A stretch of 64,000 nucleotides of DNA, from assembly GCF_023898315.1 (NCBI RefSeq), contig NC_064615.1, positions 909,948,742-910,012,741 of the forward strand, written 5' to 3'. Origin of the DNA: Schistocerca nitens. Its lineage: Eukaryota; Arthropoda; Insecta; Orthoptera; Acrididae. Positions 1 through 11,167 of this stretch are shown piece by piece; within the stretch, counting starts at the first letter, position 1; each line of letters starts with the position of its first letter. A model generated the notes under the pieces. It did not search any database and was not told the origin of the DNA. It saw only the letters and a program-made list of their open reading frames with translations. A program made the translations under genes and the position numbers.

Positions 1-59
1 AGATTGAACAGTAGGGACGAAAGACTACATTCCTGCCTTACTTCCCTTTCAATCCGAGC

Positions 60-1000
60 ACTTCGTTGTTAGTCTTCCACTGTTACCTCTTAGAATTTGT
101 GCATATTGTATATCAATCGTCTTTCCCTATATCTTACCTCGTTTTTCTCAGAATTTCAAACGTCTTGCACTATTTGACATTGTCAAACGGTTTTTCAGAT
201 CGACAAATCCTATGAACATGTCTTCATTTTCCCTTAGTCTTGCTTCCACTATAAAGCGCAACGTCAGAATTGCCTCTCTCGAGCCTTTACCTTTCCTAAA
301 GCCAAACTGATTATGATCTAACAGATCTTCAATTTTCTTTCCCCCTTCCTCTGAATATTATTCTCGTCAGCAACTTGGATACATGAACTTTTAAACTGCT
401 TGTACTATAATTCTCGCACTTGTCGCCTCTTGAGAACTTCAGAATTGTGTGGATGATGTTTTTCCGAAAGTCATTCTACACACCAACGTGAATCGTCGTT
501 TTCTTCCCACTTCACCATTCATTTTAGAAATTCTGATGGATTGTTATCCATCCGTCCATCGTTATTCGATCTTAAATCTTCAATAGCTCTCTCAAATTCT
601 GATTTTAATAGTTGATCCCCTATCACTTCCACATCGACGACTGTTTTTTCTTCTATCACGTCATCAGACAAGTATTCTCCTTACAGAGGCCTTCAGTGTA
701 CTTTTCCCACCTATCCGCTCTCCCCTCTGCATTTAACAGTGCAATTCACATTTCACTCTTAATGTTACCGTTACCACCCTTGGTTTTAATTTAACCGAAG
801 GTTGTATTGACTTTTCAGCATGCTGAGCCAGTCCTTCCGACGATGATTTATTTTTCGGTTTCTTCGCATTTTTCATGCAGCAATTTCGCCTTAGCTTCCG
901 TGAACTTCTTATTTATTTCATTTCTAAGTGACTTGTATTTCTGTACTCCTGAATATACACTGTTTCTTCGCAGCAACTCTCTAAAAAGTCAATGAAACCG
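60..1000 (-). mobile_element. RTE-like LINE fragment, reverse transcriptase part
   Basis: On the minus strand, 330-190 translates as NQFGFRKGKG followed by SREAILTLRFIVEARLR and then FIGFVDLK. This is the reverse-transcriptase region that the plus-strand LINE at 52490-55112 shows as DQFGFRRNAG, TREAILTLQLILKNRLR and FVDLEKAF. The stretch up to about 1000 reads as the more N-terminal linker in the same orientation. The copy is truncated at both ends and broken by stops and frame changes, so it is not functional. Small open frames on the plus strand here (612-794, 807-995) are shadows. The family name is from recognition of the protein motif only. Confidence 0.7.
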
Positions 1001-1099
1001 CGGTGGCTCATTCTCATCCGTTATAACGATGTTCGTATCTACTTGCCGAAAGTGTAATCAACGGATGATTTTGAATTTTATCTGTTTGTGCTCCACAGC

Positions 1100-1560
1100 T
1101 TTGATGCTTCTCCATTTTTGATGCTGACTACTCAGATACTCTCCAATCTGCATGCCGTTACTCTTGCCAGGAAAAGTATTTTCCTACCTTTCTTAACATT
1201 CAGGGTGACTTCTGATGTCTCCAACGGCTTCTTCTGTGTGTAGCAAACTCTCCAACGAACCGTATTATTGTTCCATTTGTTCGGGGTCTTGTTTCACTTT
1301 GTGGTCAGCCAGTTGCCATTTCAACATAGTATCTCTCGAGACAATGTCTGTAACGTGTGTTTCTCGTCTGATCACTACGTGCCTAATCTTGTCCCTGTAG
1401 GTGAATTGCAGTATACGCGTCTTTACAGCCCACTGTACACTTGTAACTCATCAGTAGTCGCTTTTACGCAGACACTGCTGTAAGTCGTTGCAGGTAGGGA
1501 TTGGGTTTTGTACACTTTCGTATTTACGTTCAACGGGGGTTCCTTATTGCTCAGGAAACT
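1100..1560 (-). mobile_element. RTE-like LINE fragment, C-terminal end
   Basis: The minus-strand translation of about 1420-1190 gives KIRHVVIRRETHVTDIV followed by MLKWQLADHKVKQDPEQ. This matches the C-terminal stretch after the reverse transcriptase in RTE-clade LINEs (RNxxIRRRTxVTDIV...LKWxWAGHIxR). In a minus-strand element this C-terminal part should lie at lower coordinates than the reverse transcriptase seen at 190-330. It therefore belongs to a different inserted copy. Stops interrupt the frame after the second motif. No 3' tail is obvious. Confidence 0.5.
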
Positions 1561-1699
1561 TTTCTAAACCCTGCTCGACTCAAGTTTATTCTTCGTGGTA
1601 TTTCTGCCCTTGTGATTGGCTTTCGCTAGGTGAAATTTCTGGCCAAGATAAATCTGTTTCGAAAAGGCTTAACATCGTTATGGTAAATTTTGACTCGTT

Positions 1700-3130
1700 G
1701 AATATCTAGACCCAGAATCTGTTTTTGCCGATATTTCTTTCCAAACCAACTACTGCGAGGGAAAAGTCCAGTTCTTGCATCACTGTAGATAGGATATTCC
1801 GTTTCTTCCCCTATGAGGAAGATGTCACCTGGTAACCGGAAGTGATCCAGGAAATGGCTATCAGTTTTTATCGCAGGCCAAGCCTTTGAACACTTCTTAG
1901 ATGCTGGACTCGGAATATACTAAAATACTTCCTAGATTGAACGCCACTGACATATGTTTTCTGCTCCACATGTTCCGATGCGTCAAGTGACGCACTTCGG
2001 GTACGGTAATTTTAGCCATTTTTTAAAAAAAATTTATATTTTTGTCAGTAAATCTTTTCTTAATGCCATCCGGGAATTCTTCACTACTACACTTCATGCC
2101 TAAGACAGTTTTAACGCTTCTTCGAAAGGTCAAAGCCTAGTGAGTAAAGCCTTTAGAGAGTGTTTCTAGGATCTAGGCACTTCTTCAGCCAGTGAGCCGG
2201 CACCGAGCTGCAACGAGAACAAATGGCGCCGTGCGCTGCACTCTCCTCAATTGCACTGCGATGGCCGAAACTCGCAAAGCCAGCTGCTCGGTATTTAGCG
2301 AGTTCGCACTACGGATCTATTTTCGGCGCTTTTAATCGTTTCGCTGCACCGATATATTTTCTCCCTGAATCCCGTTGTTAAATGCGAAATTGTACTGGTC
2401 ACGGCAATTAAGGACAAATACGCTTTTACAGCTTTGTTGGGCGAGTTATTCGAGGAAAGAGAAATAGTTAATACTCTAATAGAACAAAAGCAATTTTTGT
2501 TAGGTTTGTTACTTTCAGGAGTTTTATGAGTTCTCTTTGCTCATTAAGCTGTTATTAATCTTTTTAACTCAAATTCGAAGAAAGGTTGATTATCCGAAAG
2601 TTCTATAAACCCAATACCTTACTTTACCAGGATTTCACAAGAAACATCAATGATCTATGTATAAAGTTAGTCAGATAAAAGAAATATTTTCTTAGAGAGG
2701 TTGAAACAAATTCAGAAAAAACTGCTCCAATGACGTAGAGTGCTAATTAACCGCACATTGGACATTGGGAGCATATAGCTCTCGATATTAAATTTCCTTG
2801 GACAGTAGGCTAGAAATACAGGGGAAACATTTTTACAACCTACATCAGTTTTCTTCTTTCAAATAGTCTAATGTCCGATCATGTTTGTTCAGTTTACTCA
2901 CTATTCTCATACATCCTCTTTTGCTCCTTGCTTTCTCCTGATTCGCTTGTTTCAAAATTCTCTCACGAGAACAACTTTTTTCAGTGCCTGCCGGAGGGTC
3001 TTCTATACACTTCAATCTAATAAAAGGAGGGAGGAAAGTTAGGCTCAATAGAGACGGAACGCAAAGTCTTATTATAATAAGTATGGGGAAAAAATACCCC
3101 TATTCTTACCAACCGAAGCATTCTGGTTTT
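1700..3130. other. No recognised gene or repeat
   Basis: About 1.4 kb of AT-rich DNA. I found no convincing coding region, RNA gene or inverted-repeat ends on either strand. A GC-richer patch at 2190-2330 has several CpGs but no recognisable promoter arrangement. The short open frame at 2845-3048 on the minus strand has no known motif. Confidence 0.4.
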
Positions 3131-3236
3131 TACCTTGAGCAATATGGTGAAAACAAGGAAAATTAATTTCAATAGCCGGACGGGAATCTGAACCGTCGTC
3201 GCCCAGATTCCGCTGTGCTAACGACTGCCACACCTT
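3130..3236 (-). mobile_element. tRNA-derived SINE fragment
   Basis: The reverse complement of 3236-3172 contains a tRNA-like head: an A-box-like GGCAGTCGTTAGCACAG, then a B-box-like GGTTCAGATTCCC, ending in CCGGCTAT. This matches the head of the SINEs at 10941-11167 and 11549-11771 (GCAGTGGTTAGCACACTGG ... GGTTCAATCCC ... CCAGCCAT). The body beyond is degenerate. It is not a functional tRNA gene, because the acceptor stem cannot be formed. Confidence 0.55.
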
Positions 3237-3571
3237 GCTTAGTTCATCGATCTCAGTTCCTTAGTCACAGTCTGGATTCCTCTTCATGGAGTTGGTAGTG
3301 TCAAACTCATTTGCTTCTAAGACCTAAATTAAAAGTACTCATTTAAATCAAATTAAAAGTTAAATTAAAATGTGGTGTAATATTAAAAATACTACAAAAA
3401 ATTAAATATCAACTCGATGTTGCCATCATCCAAAGACTCCCCTGATCAGCTTACCCTTATTTTACTTCTGTTTGCTTCCTTCAAGTAACACTCTTCATTC
3501 CGTTCAGACATTGTTCCAAGTCCTTTGCAGTGCCTTGTCCCCAAAGCTTCGCCCACAGATGGTTCGATAAA

Positions 3572-5443
3572 TACAGGGTGCTCCATTGATCGTGACCGGG
3601 CCAAATATCCCACGAAATAAGCGTCAAACGAAAAAACTACAAAGAACGAAACTTGTCTAGCTTGAAGGGGGAAACCAGATGGCGCTTTGGTTGGCCTGCT
3701 AGATGGCGCTGCCATAGGTCAAACGGATATCAATTGCGTTTTTCTTAAAATAGGAACCCCCATTTTTATTACATATTCGTGTTGTACGTAAATAAATATT
3801 AATGTTTTAGTTGGACAACTTTTTACGCTTTGTGACAGATGGCGCTATAATAGTCACAAACATATGGCTCACAATTTTAGACGAACAGTTGGTAACAGGT
3901 AGGTTTTTTAAATTAAAATACAGAACGTAGGTATGGTTGAATATTTTATTTCGATTGTTCCAGTGTGATACATGTACCTTTGTGAACTTATCATTTCTGA
4001 GAACGCATGCTGTTACAGCGTGATTACCTGTAAATACCACATTAATGCAATAAATGCTCAAAATGATGTCCGTCAACCTCAATGCATTTGGCAATACGTG
4101 TAACGACATTCCTCTCAACATCGAGTAGTTCGCCTTTCGCAATGCTCCCACATGCATTGGCAACGCGCTGACGCAAGTTGTCAGGCGTTGTCGGTGGATC
4201 ACGATAGCAAATATCCTTCAACTTTCCCCACAGAAAGAAAGCCGGGGACGTCAGATCCAGTGAACGTGCGGGCTACGGTATGGTGCTTCGACGACCAATC
4301 CACTTTTCATGAAATATGCTATTCAGTACCGCTTCAACCGCATGCGAGCTATGTGCCGGACATCCATCATGCTGGAAGTACATCGCCATTCCGTCATGCA
4401 GTGAAGCATCTTGTAGTAACATCGGTAGAACATTGCGTAGGGAATCAGCATACATTGCACCATTTAGATTGCCAACGATAAAATGAGGGCCAATTATCCT
4501 TCCTCCCATAATGTCGATCCATACATTAACCCGCCAAGGTCGCTGATGTTCCACTTGTCGCAGCCATCGTGGATTTTCCGTTGCCCAATAGTGTATATTA
4601 CGCCGTTTTACGTTACCGCTGTTGGTGAATAACGCTCCGTCGCTAAATAGAACGCGTGCAAAAAATCTGTCATCGTCCGGTAATTTCTCTTGTGCCCAGT
4701 GGCAGAACTGTACACGACCATCAAAGTCGTCGCCATGCAATTCCTGGTGCATAGAAATATGATACGGGGGCAATCGATGTTGATGTAGCATTCTCAACAC
4801 CGACGTTTTTGAGATTCCCGATTGTCGCGCAATTTGTCTGCTACTGATGTGCGGATTAGCCGCGACAGCAGCAAAACATCTACTTGGGCATCATCATTTG
4901 TTGCAGGTCGTGGTTGACGCTTCACATGTGGCTGAACACTTTCTGTTTCCTTAAATAACGGAACTATCCGGCGAACGGTTCGTACACTTGGATGATGTCG
5001 TCCAGGATACCGAGCAGCAAACACAGCACACGCCCGTTGGGCATTTTGATCGCAATAGCCTGTCCGCCTCCGTGGCGTAGCGGTAGCGTTTCCGCCTACC
5101 ACGCAGGGGGCCCGGGTTCGATTCCCGACAGGGGACTGGGTGTTGTGTGTCCTTCACCATCATTTCATCATCATTGACTCGCAAGTCGCCGAAGTGACGC
5201 CACCTAAAAACTGCCGCGAATGGGGCCTCCCGCCAACAATGCCATACGATCATTTCATTTCATCACAATAACCATACACCAACACGACATCGACATTTTG
5301 CGCAATTGATAAACGGTCCATTTTAACACGGGTCATGTATCACGAAGCAAATACCGTCCGCACTGGCGGAATGTTACGTGGTAGCACGTACTTATACGTT
5401 CGTGACTATTACAGCGCCAACTATCACACAGCGAAAAAAGTAT
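3572..5443 (-). mobile_element. Mariner-like DNA transposon, broken, with nested SINE
   Basis: The left end (TACAGGGTGCTCC at 3572) begins a long subterminal inverted repeat. Positions 3825-3870 are the inverse of 5398-5443 with few mismatches, and the right end is lost just after that. The minus strand encodes a mariner-type transposase. The helix-turn-helix part is around 5102-4794 (QRACAVFAARYPGRHHPSVR). The catalytic part is 4800-4273, with FSDGALF, the QHDG-type second acidic motif (FQHDGCPAHSS) and KWIGRRSTIP. An in-frame TAG then replaces a tryptophan. Beyond it the frame resumes as PARSLDLTSPAFFLWGKLKD, the third catalytic region, down to about 4030. A SINE splits the N-terminal coding part at 5059-5258. 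The copy is inactive. Confidence 0.8.
5059..5258 (+). mobile_element. tRNA-derived SINE inside a mariner-like element
   Basis: A tRNA-like head contains an A-box (TGGCGTAGCGGTAGCG) and a B-box (GGTTCGATTCC). A roughly 130-bp non-tRNA body follows, ending in ATCATTTCATTTCAT. It interrupts the transposase reading frame of the surrounding element. Flanking sequence TCGCAATAGCC on the left and TCACAATAACC on the right is a slightly diverged target duplication, so this is a retroposed insertion younger than the mariner copy. A tRNA gene is unlikely because of the attached body and the repeat context. Confidence 0.8.
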
Positions 5444-6742
5444 AACTACTGTTTGATAATATCACGCCAACAGTAATGTCGCTGTTTATTATTTCATGTA
5501 TATTCATGTATCTTTCTTTATCATTTTCTTTAAATTTTTGTACCGTACGTCAAGTAAAATTACATGCTATATTACATCTGGCACATCTCAAGAAGTATAG
5601 TGTGTGACTGCTATTATCTGTCTACTAAACGTTGTTTACTCCCCACAGATTTCATACGTTTGTCCACTTTTTCTCACCATACTTTGCTTAGTAGTGAAAT
5701 CTGTGATTACTATTGAAACCTAACATCAAGGAAAGTTATTTAAAACTCTGCGATTGGAATCTGACTTCAAGAAAAAATTATTTGACACCCTGTGATTACT
5801 ATTAGAATCCGACTTTAAGAAATTTTATTTAACTCTCTGCTACTTTCAAATGAGTAACCCTTCTACATTATCTTCAGCGTCTGCCGAAAAGTTCTGTACG
5901 CATGCAGTATTATTCAATTCTTTGTTGCTGTAGATGTGATGGCGCTGCGGTGTGTTGCGGCAAACTTTCCTTGCGTTGTTCTCGTAGGTAAATGGTTGAT
6001 GCAAATAATACAGACACTTTAATTACCTCTCACTCAGTCTGTGCACACTACGTAGCACACTGTCAAAATTCGACTGTTTCGATCACTTGTCAACACGCTT
6101 CTTCCTTCACATAATGTAGTGCCAGTCATCTCTCCTCCACTCTTCCGAAATCAGCTAACTCTCTCAGCCACTTTTCTCTATCCACCCGTTCCAGCTTCTC
6201 TGTCCATGTCTGCCATCTGCTCACATCTGGCTCCCTGCCTATTCCTTCCCTGTCTGATTGTGCTGGGCGCCATCCACAAGGGTACATCTGTTCAGCTGAC
6301 GCCCTGCAGTAGCGCCCCTGCGTCTCGTACGCCACTTTCCATACACTGTACCACATTTCGACATGTGATGCAACCTTATTCTTCCAATATTTTCTTTTCA
6401 TCAGTGGTGTTTTCCGTTTATCCGTTAATTAACTACTACAACCTCTAGGGTTCGACTGCAGGGTAATATTATCTGTTCAGGGAGCTAGGAAGTGTCATAA
6501 TTTATCACGGAATCAACTGGAAGTTGACATCAGAGCTTAACGTAGATTTTGTCTTAAACCTTGTTGCATGACTCTTAAACCAAGTGTTTTCGAGGATTAT
6601 ATCGTGATCCGTGTAAAATTGTTACAAGTGGCTCTTTTCCCCAGTTCTCATTGTCCTATGATTTTTCCTTGTGTTCTTAATTCTACTATCGAATTCTAGT
6701 CCCTCATCACAGACAAATTTTCGCCTTATTAAAATGTCTGAA
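5444..6742. other. Unassigned spacer
   Basis: No gene recognised. It contains three diverged ~45-bp tandem units at 5701-5836 (listed separately). An uninterrupted minus-strand frame of 91 codons at 6401-6126 is rich in charged and tryptophan residues (VEMWYSVWKVAYETQG), but I cannot assign it. With no homologous motif, splice sites or start context, I do not call it a gene. Confidence 0.35.
5701..5836. repeat. Three diverged ~45-bp tandem units
   Basis: Units begin CTGTGATTACTATTG (5701), CTGCGATTGGAATCTG (5748) and CTGTGATTACTATTAG (5790). Each continues with an AATCYGACTT-CAAGAAA-TTATTTRA-like stretch. Lengths are 47, 42 and 47 bp and identity is moderate. No wider function is apparent. 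Confidence 0.6.
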
Positions 6743-7990
6743 TACACTATGTGATCAAAAGTATCCGGACACCCCAAAAACACACGTTTTTCATATTTGG
6801 TGCATTGTGCTGCCACCTACTGCCAGGTACTCCATATCAGCGACATCAGTAGTCATTAGACATTGTGGGAGAGCAGAATGGGGCGCTGCGAGGAACTCAA
6901 GGACCTGGAATGTGGTCAGATGATTAGGTGTCACTTGTGTCATACGACTGTATGCGAGATTTCCACACTCCTAAACATCCCACATCCCAAGGTCCACTGT
7001 TTCCGATGTGATCGTGAAGTGGAAACGTGATGGGACACCTACAGCACAAAAGCGTACAGGCCGACCTCGTCTGTTGGCTGACAGAGACCGCCGACAGTTG
7101 AAGATGGTCGTAATGTGTAATAGGCAGACATCCATCCAGACCATCACACAGGAATTCCAAACAACCTCAGGATCCACTGCAAGTACTATGGCACTTAGGC
7201 GGGAGGTGAGAAAACTTGGATTTCATGGTCGAGCGACTGCTCGTAAGCCATACATCATGCCGATAAATGCCAAACGACGCCTCGCTTGGTGTACGGAGCG
7301 TGAACATTGGACTACTGAACAGTGGAAAAACGTTGTGCGGAGTGACGAATCACGGTACACAGTGTGGCGACCTGATGGCAGGGTGTGGGTATGGCGAATG
7401 CCCAGTGAACGTCATCTGCCAATGTGTGCAGTGCCAACAGTAAAATTCGGAGACGGTGTTGTTATGGTGCGGTCGTGTTTTTCCTGGATGGAGCTTGCAC
7501 CCCTTGTTGCTTTGCGTGGCACTATCACAGCACAGGCCTACATTGATGTTTTAAGCACCTTCTTGCTCCTCACTGTTGAAGAGAAATGCCGGGATGACGA
7601 TTGCATCTTTCAACACGATCGAGCACCTGTTCATAATGCACTGTCTGTGGTGGAGTGGTAACACGACAATAACATCCCTGTAATGGACTAGCCGGCACAG
7701 AGTCCTCACCTGAATCCTATTGAACACTATTGGGATGTTTTGGAACGCCGACTTCTCACCAACCGACATCGATACCTCTCCTCAGCGCAGCACTCCGTGA
7801 AGAATGGGCTGCCATTCCCCGAGAAACCTTCCAGAACCTGATTGAATGTATGCCTGCGAGAGTGGAATCTGTCATGAAGGCTAAGGGTGGCCCAACACCG
7901 TAATGAATTCCAGCATTACCGATGGAGGGAGCCACGAACTTGTAAGTCATTTTCAGCCAAGTGTCGCCATACTTTTGTGCACATAGTGTA
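6743..7990 (+). mobile_element. Tc1-like transposon with both TIRs, broken
   Basis: The ends are inverted repeats starting at TA: left TACACTATGTGATCAAAAGT at 6743, and right, read inward from 7990, TACACTATGTGCACAAAAGT. The transposase starts at 6878 (MGRCEEL...), shifts frame near 7000 and continues in 7008-7661: helix-turn-helix, GRPR-type hook (KRTGRPRLL), VRSDESRYTVW with the first catalytic D, and FQHDRAPVHNA with the second. After stops at about 7661 and 7690, SPHLNPIEHYWD supplies the third catalytic E. Counting residues between the second D and the E gives 34, the classical Tc1 DD34E spacing. Several stops and a frameshift make it inactive. Confidence 0.9.
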
Positions 7991-8029
7991 ACTTAATTAA
8001 TTTCATCAACCATTCTTTCAATATCTTCA

Positions 8030-8600
8030 ACGTCTCCAGAGCTTTTAGACATATAATCTTATATCTCTGTCACGGGTGTGAGCTCTGATGCAACTGCTAT
8101 AACAAGCTCACTATACTTTTCGTAGTAGCTCACCTGCAATCTTAGTTTCTTATTCATCACGAGACCTATTCCTACATTAGCCATATTAGATTTTGTCTTG
8201 ATAACCCTGTACTGACCCTAATAGAGGACCTGTTGCCTGTGCCGCTGCGTTTCACCAGTTCAAATTAAATCCGACTTTAGCTACTCACTTTTCTCTTTAA
8301 ATTCTCCTACTTGTTTACCCGAGTAATCTAATATACCATCATCACTAAGAACATGTAGCATAGATGAATGTTCGTGCGTATCACAACTGCTGTAGTTACC
8401 CGTCGCTTTCAGCCGTTTGGAGTATCAATACAGCTAGACCATATTGGTTAACCTTACAGAGCCATATCAGTAGATTACCCAGGCTGTTGCTCCTGAAAAA
8501 CTGCAGAGGATGCTGCCCTTCTTCAGTAACCGTATGTTAGTCTGGCCTCTCCACACATGTCCCTCTGCTAGTTTCGCAAAAAAGGCCAAGATACCTACCT
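8030..8600 (-). mobile_element. LINE fragment (5' / endonuclease side), same family as 12840-13420
   Basis: The stretch is a diverged, same-orientation copy of the sequence at 12840-13420. Shared blocks include ATTAG..(A)TTTTGTCTT..., CCTGTACTGACC/CACCTGACC, TTTAAATT.TCCTAC, the CTGTAGTT..CAGC(T/C)GTT block and GGCCTCTCCACA near 8550. Its minus-strand sense appears to lie upstream of, and overlap, the endonuclease start of the LINE seen intact-like at 52490. No uninterrupted coding frame remains. Confidence 0.5.
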
Positions 8601-9101
8601 AATCGCATCAAAATTATTTACATTCAAATATGATAATAATTAGCTTCTGAAGAAATGTTGTAGCACCGAATTTCAATTCTTCTCTGTGGGCAATGGAAAA
8701 CACTATCCTACAAATAATTTAATATAGTTTCAGTGCTCCAGTGAGATGTAGGTTTTGGGATGATTTCTCTTGGTCATCAAACGCCGAAACTGGAAATTCC
8801 CGCCCAAATATTACCATTTGGGATTTGTTCCGCATCACTCCCTGCCGTCTGGAAGATTTGGCAGAAGAAACTAAGGTTTTGAAAAGCTTGTCCTGCTCTA
8901 ACGAATTGGGAATGAAAGTTGTTAAAAAAAAAAAAAAAAAAAAAGGAAGAATAGTCTCACGAATACAGAATGAAAATTACGAAAAAAATTCTAGTAATAA
9001 TAGTGGTAGTGTGATGATACTGCTGTCTTCCAAGCTTCGTTGGCTACAGCTTCCATGTATACTGAAGTGTCATGAGATATCTCTTAAAATCAGACTTTTG
9101 G
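8601..9101. other. No gene; A-run
   Basis: I see no gene here. An A21 tract at 8924-8944 lies in an otherwise featureless sequence and could be an old retroposon tail, but no retroposon body is recognisable beside it. Confidence 0.4.
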
Positions 9102-9298
9102 CCGTCCGCGGTGGCCGAGCGGTTCTAGCCGCTACAGTCCGGAACCGGGCGAATGCTACGGTCACAGGTTCGAATCCTGCTTCGGGCATGGATGTGTGTG
9201 ATGTCCTAAGGTTAGTTAGGTTTAAGTAGTTGTAAGTTCTAGGGGAATGATGACCTCAGCTGTTAAGTCCCATAGTGCTCAGAGCCATTTGAACCAAG
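9102..9298 (+). mobile_element. tRNA-derived SINE, full-length family member
   Basis: Head CGCGGTGGCCGAGCGGTTCT (A-box) and GGTTCGAATCC (B-box) are followed by GGCATGGATGTGTGTGATG, GTTAGTTAGGTTTAAGTAG and the end CAGAGCCATTTGAACCA. The same unit recurs at 19630-19802, 35261-35460 and 35605-35756. The head looks like a tRNA-Leu-type ancestor. No clean target duplication is visible here, and its right edge abuts the truncated 3' end of the Tc1-like element at 9299. Confidence 0.85.
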
Positions 9299-9470
9299 AC
9301 CTCATTTTTCCCAGTGCAGTCGACGTGGCATGCACTCACCAAGTCGCTGGAAGTCCCCTGCAGAAGTATTGAGCCATGCTGCCTCTATAGCCGTCCATAA
9401 GTGCGAAAGTGTTGCCAGAACAGAATTTTCTGCATGAACTGAACCCTTGATTACGTCCCATGGAAGTCCG

Positions 9471-10371
9471 ATGTGATGCAAGCCAGGCGATCTGCACGGC
9501 GACATCGTTCGCTTTAATTGCCCATAATCTTCTTCAAACCAAATGTAATGCATGTCAGGCGATCTGCACGGCTACATCGTTCGCTTTAATTGTCCATAAT
9601 CTTCTTCAAACCAAATGTGATGCATGTCAGGCGATCTGCACGGCGACATCGTTCGCTTTAATTGTCCATAATCTTCTTCAAACCAAATGTGATGCATGTC
9701 AGGCGATCTGCACGGCGACATCGTTCGCTTTAATTGTCCATAATCTTCTTCAAACCAACTGTGATGCATGTCAGGCGATCTGCACGGCGACATCATTCGC
9801 TTTAATGTCAGGCGATCTGCACGGCGACATCGTTCACTTTAATTGTCCATGATATTCTTCAAACCAAATGTGATGCATGTCAGACGATCTGCACGGCGAC
9901 ATCATTCGTTTTAATTGTCCATAATCTTCTTCAAACCAAATGTGATGCATGTCAGGCGATCTGCACGGCTACATCGTTCGCTTTAATTGTGCACAATCTT
10001 CTTCAAACCAAATATGATGCAAGTCAGGTGATCTGCACGGCGACATCGTTCGCTTTAATTGTCCATAATCTTCTTCGAACCAAATGTGATGCATGTCAGG
10101 CGATCTGCACGGCGACATCGTTCGCTTTAATTGTCCATAATCTTCTTCAAACCAAATGTGATGCATGTCAGGCGATCTGCACGGCGACATCGTTCGCTTT
10201 AATTGTCCATAATCTTCTTCAAACCAAATGGGATGCATGTCAGGCGATCTGCACGGCGACATCATTCGCATTAATTGTCCATAATCTTCTTCAAACCAAA
10301 TGGGATGCATGTCAGGCGATCTGCATGGCGACATTGTTCGCTTTAATTGTCCATAATCTTCTTCAAACCAA
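9471..10371 (-). repeat. 72-bp tandem array (13 units) made of transposase coding sequence
   Basis: Units start at 9471, 9543, 9615, 9687, 9759, 9807 (joined mid-unit), 9868, 9940, 10012, 10084, 10156, 10228 and 10300. Eleven are exactly 72 bp. A 35-bp deletion at the 9806/9807 junction shortens the remaining two. Units differ at only a few positions each. Each unit encodes 24 residues on the minus strand: WFEEDYGQLKRTM, then SPCRSPDMHHI. This is the Tc1 segment between the second catalytic D and the third catalytic residue. Because 72 is a multiple of 3, most copies stay in one frame. The plus-strand frames 9460-9852 and 9989-10387 are shadows of this array. Confidence 0.95.
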
Positions 10372-10940
10372 TCGCGAACAATTGTGACACAGTGACATGG
10401 AGCATTGTCATCCATAAACATTCCATCGTTGATTTGGAACATGAAGTCCATGAATGGCCGTAGATTGTGTACAAGTAGCCGAACGTTACCACTTCTAGTG
10501 AATGATCGCTTCAATTGAACCAGAGGACGAGTGCATTAAACGTACATAGAGGCCACACCGTTATGGAGCCACGACCAGCCTCAGTGCCTTGCTGACGACT
10601 CGTGTCCATGACTTCGTGGGGTCTGCACCACACTCGAACTTTGTGCCACAATCGAACCCTTCTATCTTGTCTTACCAATTGAAATCGCAACTCATCTAAT
10701 CAGGCCACGGTTTTCCAGTCAGCTAGGGCCCAACCGATATCGTCACGAGCCCTGGAGAGGCGCTTCAGGCGATGTCGTGCTGTTGGCAAAGGCACTCACG
10801 TCCTTCGCCTGCTGCCGTTAGCCAATCAACGGCAGATTTCGCCGCACCGTCCTGACGGTTATGTTCATCGTACGGCCCACAGTGTTGCTGTTTGTTAGCA
10901 CTGACATCTCGCAAGCACCACTGCTGCAGGTCGTTAACTG

Positions 10941-11167
10941 CGCAGTGGTTAGCACACTGGACTCGCATTCCGGAGGACGACGGTTCAATCCCGCGTCCAG
11001 CCATCCTGATTTAGGTTTTCCGTGATTTCCCTAAATCACTCCAGGCATATGCCAGGATGGATCCTTTGAATCGGCACGGCCGACATCCTTCCCCATCCTT
11101 CCCCAATCCAATGAGACCGATGACCTCGCTGTCTGCTCTCCTTCCCCAAACAACCCAACCCCCCAGC
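10941..11167 (+). mobile_element. tRNA-derived SINE inside the Tc1-like element
   Basis: The head has GCAGTGGTTAGCACACTGG (A-box) and GGTTCAATCCCGCG (B-box). The body contains TTTAGGTTTTCCGTGATTTC and ends in a C-rich stretch (CAACCCAACCCCCC). The 10-bp direct repeat TCGTTAACTG occurs at 10931-10940 and 11168-11177, a perfect target duplication. The insertion postdates the Tc1 copy. The family matches 11549-11771 in the opposite orientation. Confidence 0.9.

Noticed and set aside
3807-4202. 131-codon minus-strand frame
   Set aside because: It overlaps, in another frame, the C-terminal part and inverted repeat of the mariner-like element. It has no independent support.
5066-5140. tRNA gene
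   Set aside because: The A- and B-boxes are those of a SINE head. A SINE body and target duplications follow, and the acceptor stem is not closed. The same applies to the heads at 9102, 10941, 11771, 19802, 35460 and 47240.
6126-6401. 91-residue minus-strand protein
   Set aside because: Charged, Trp-rich and plausible-looking, but with no recognisable family or gene structure around it.
9471-10371. CRISPR-like array
   Set aside because: Regular direct repeats, but with no unique spacers. The unit is contiguous coding sequence from a transposase, and the genome is eukaryotic.
9989-10387. 132-codon plus-strand frame with repeated HNLLQTKCDACQAICTATS
   Set aside because: It is the complementary reading of the 72-bp transposase array, open only because the unit length is a multiple of three.
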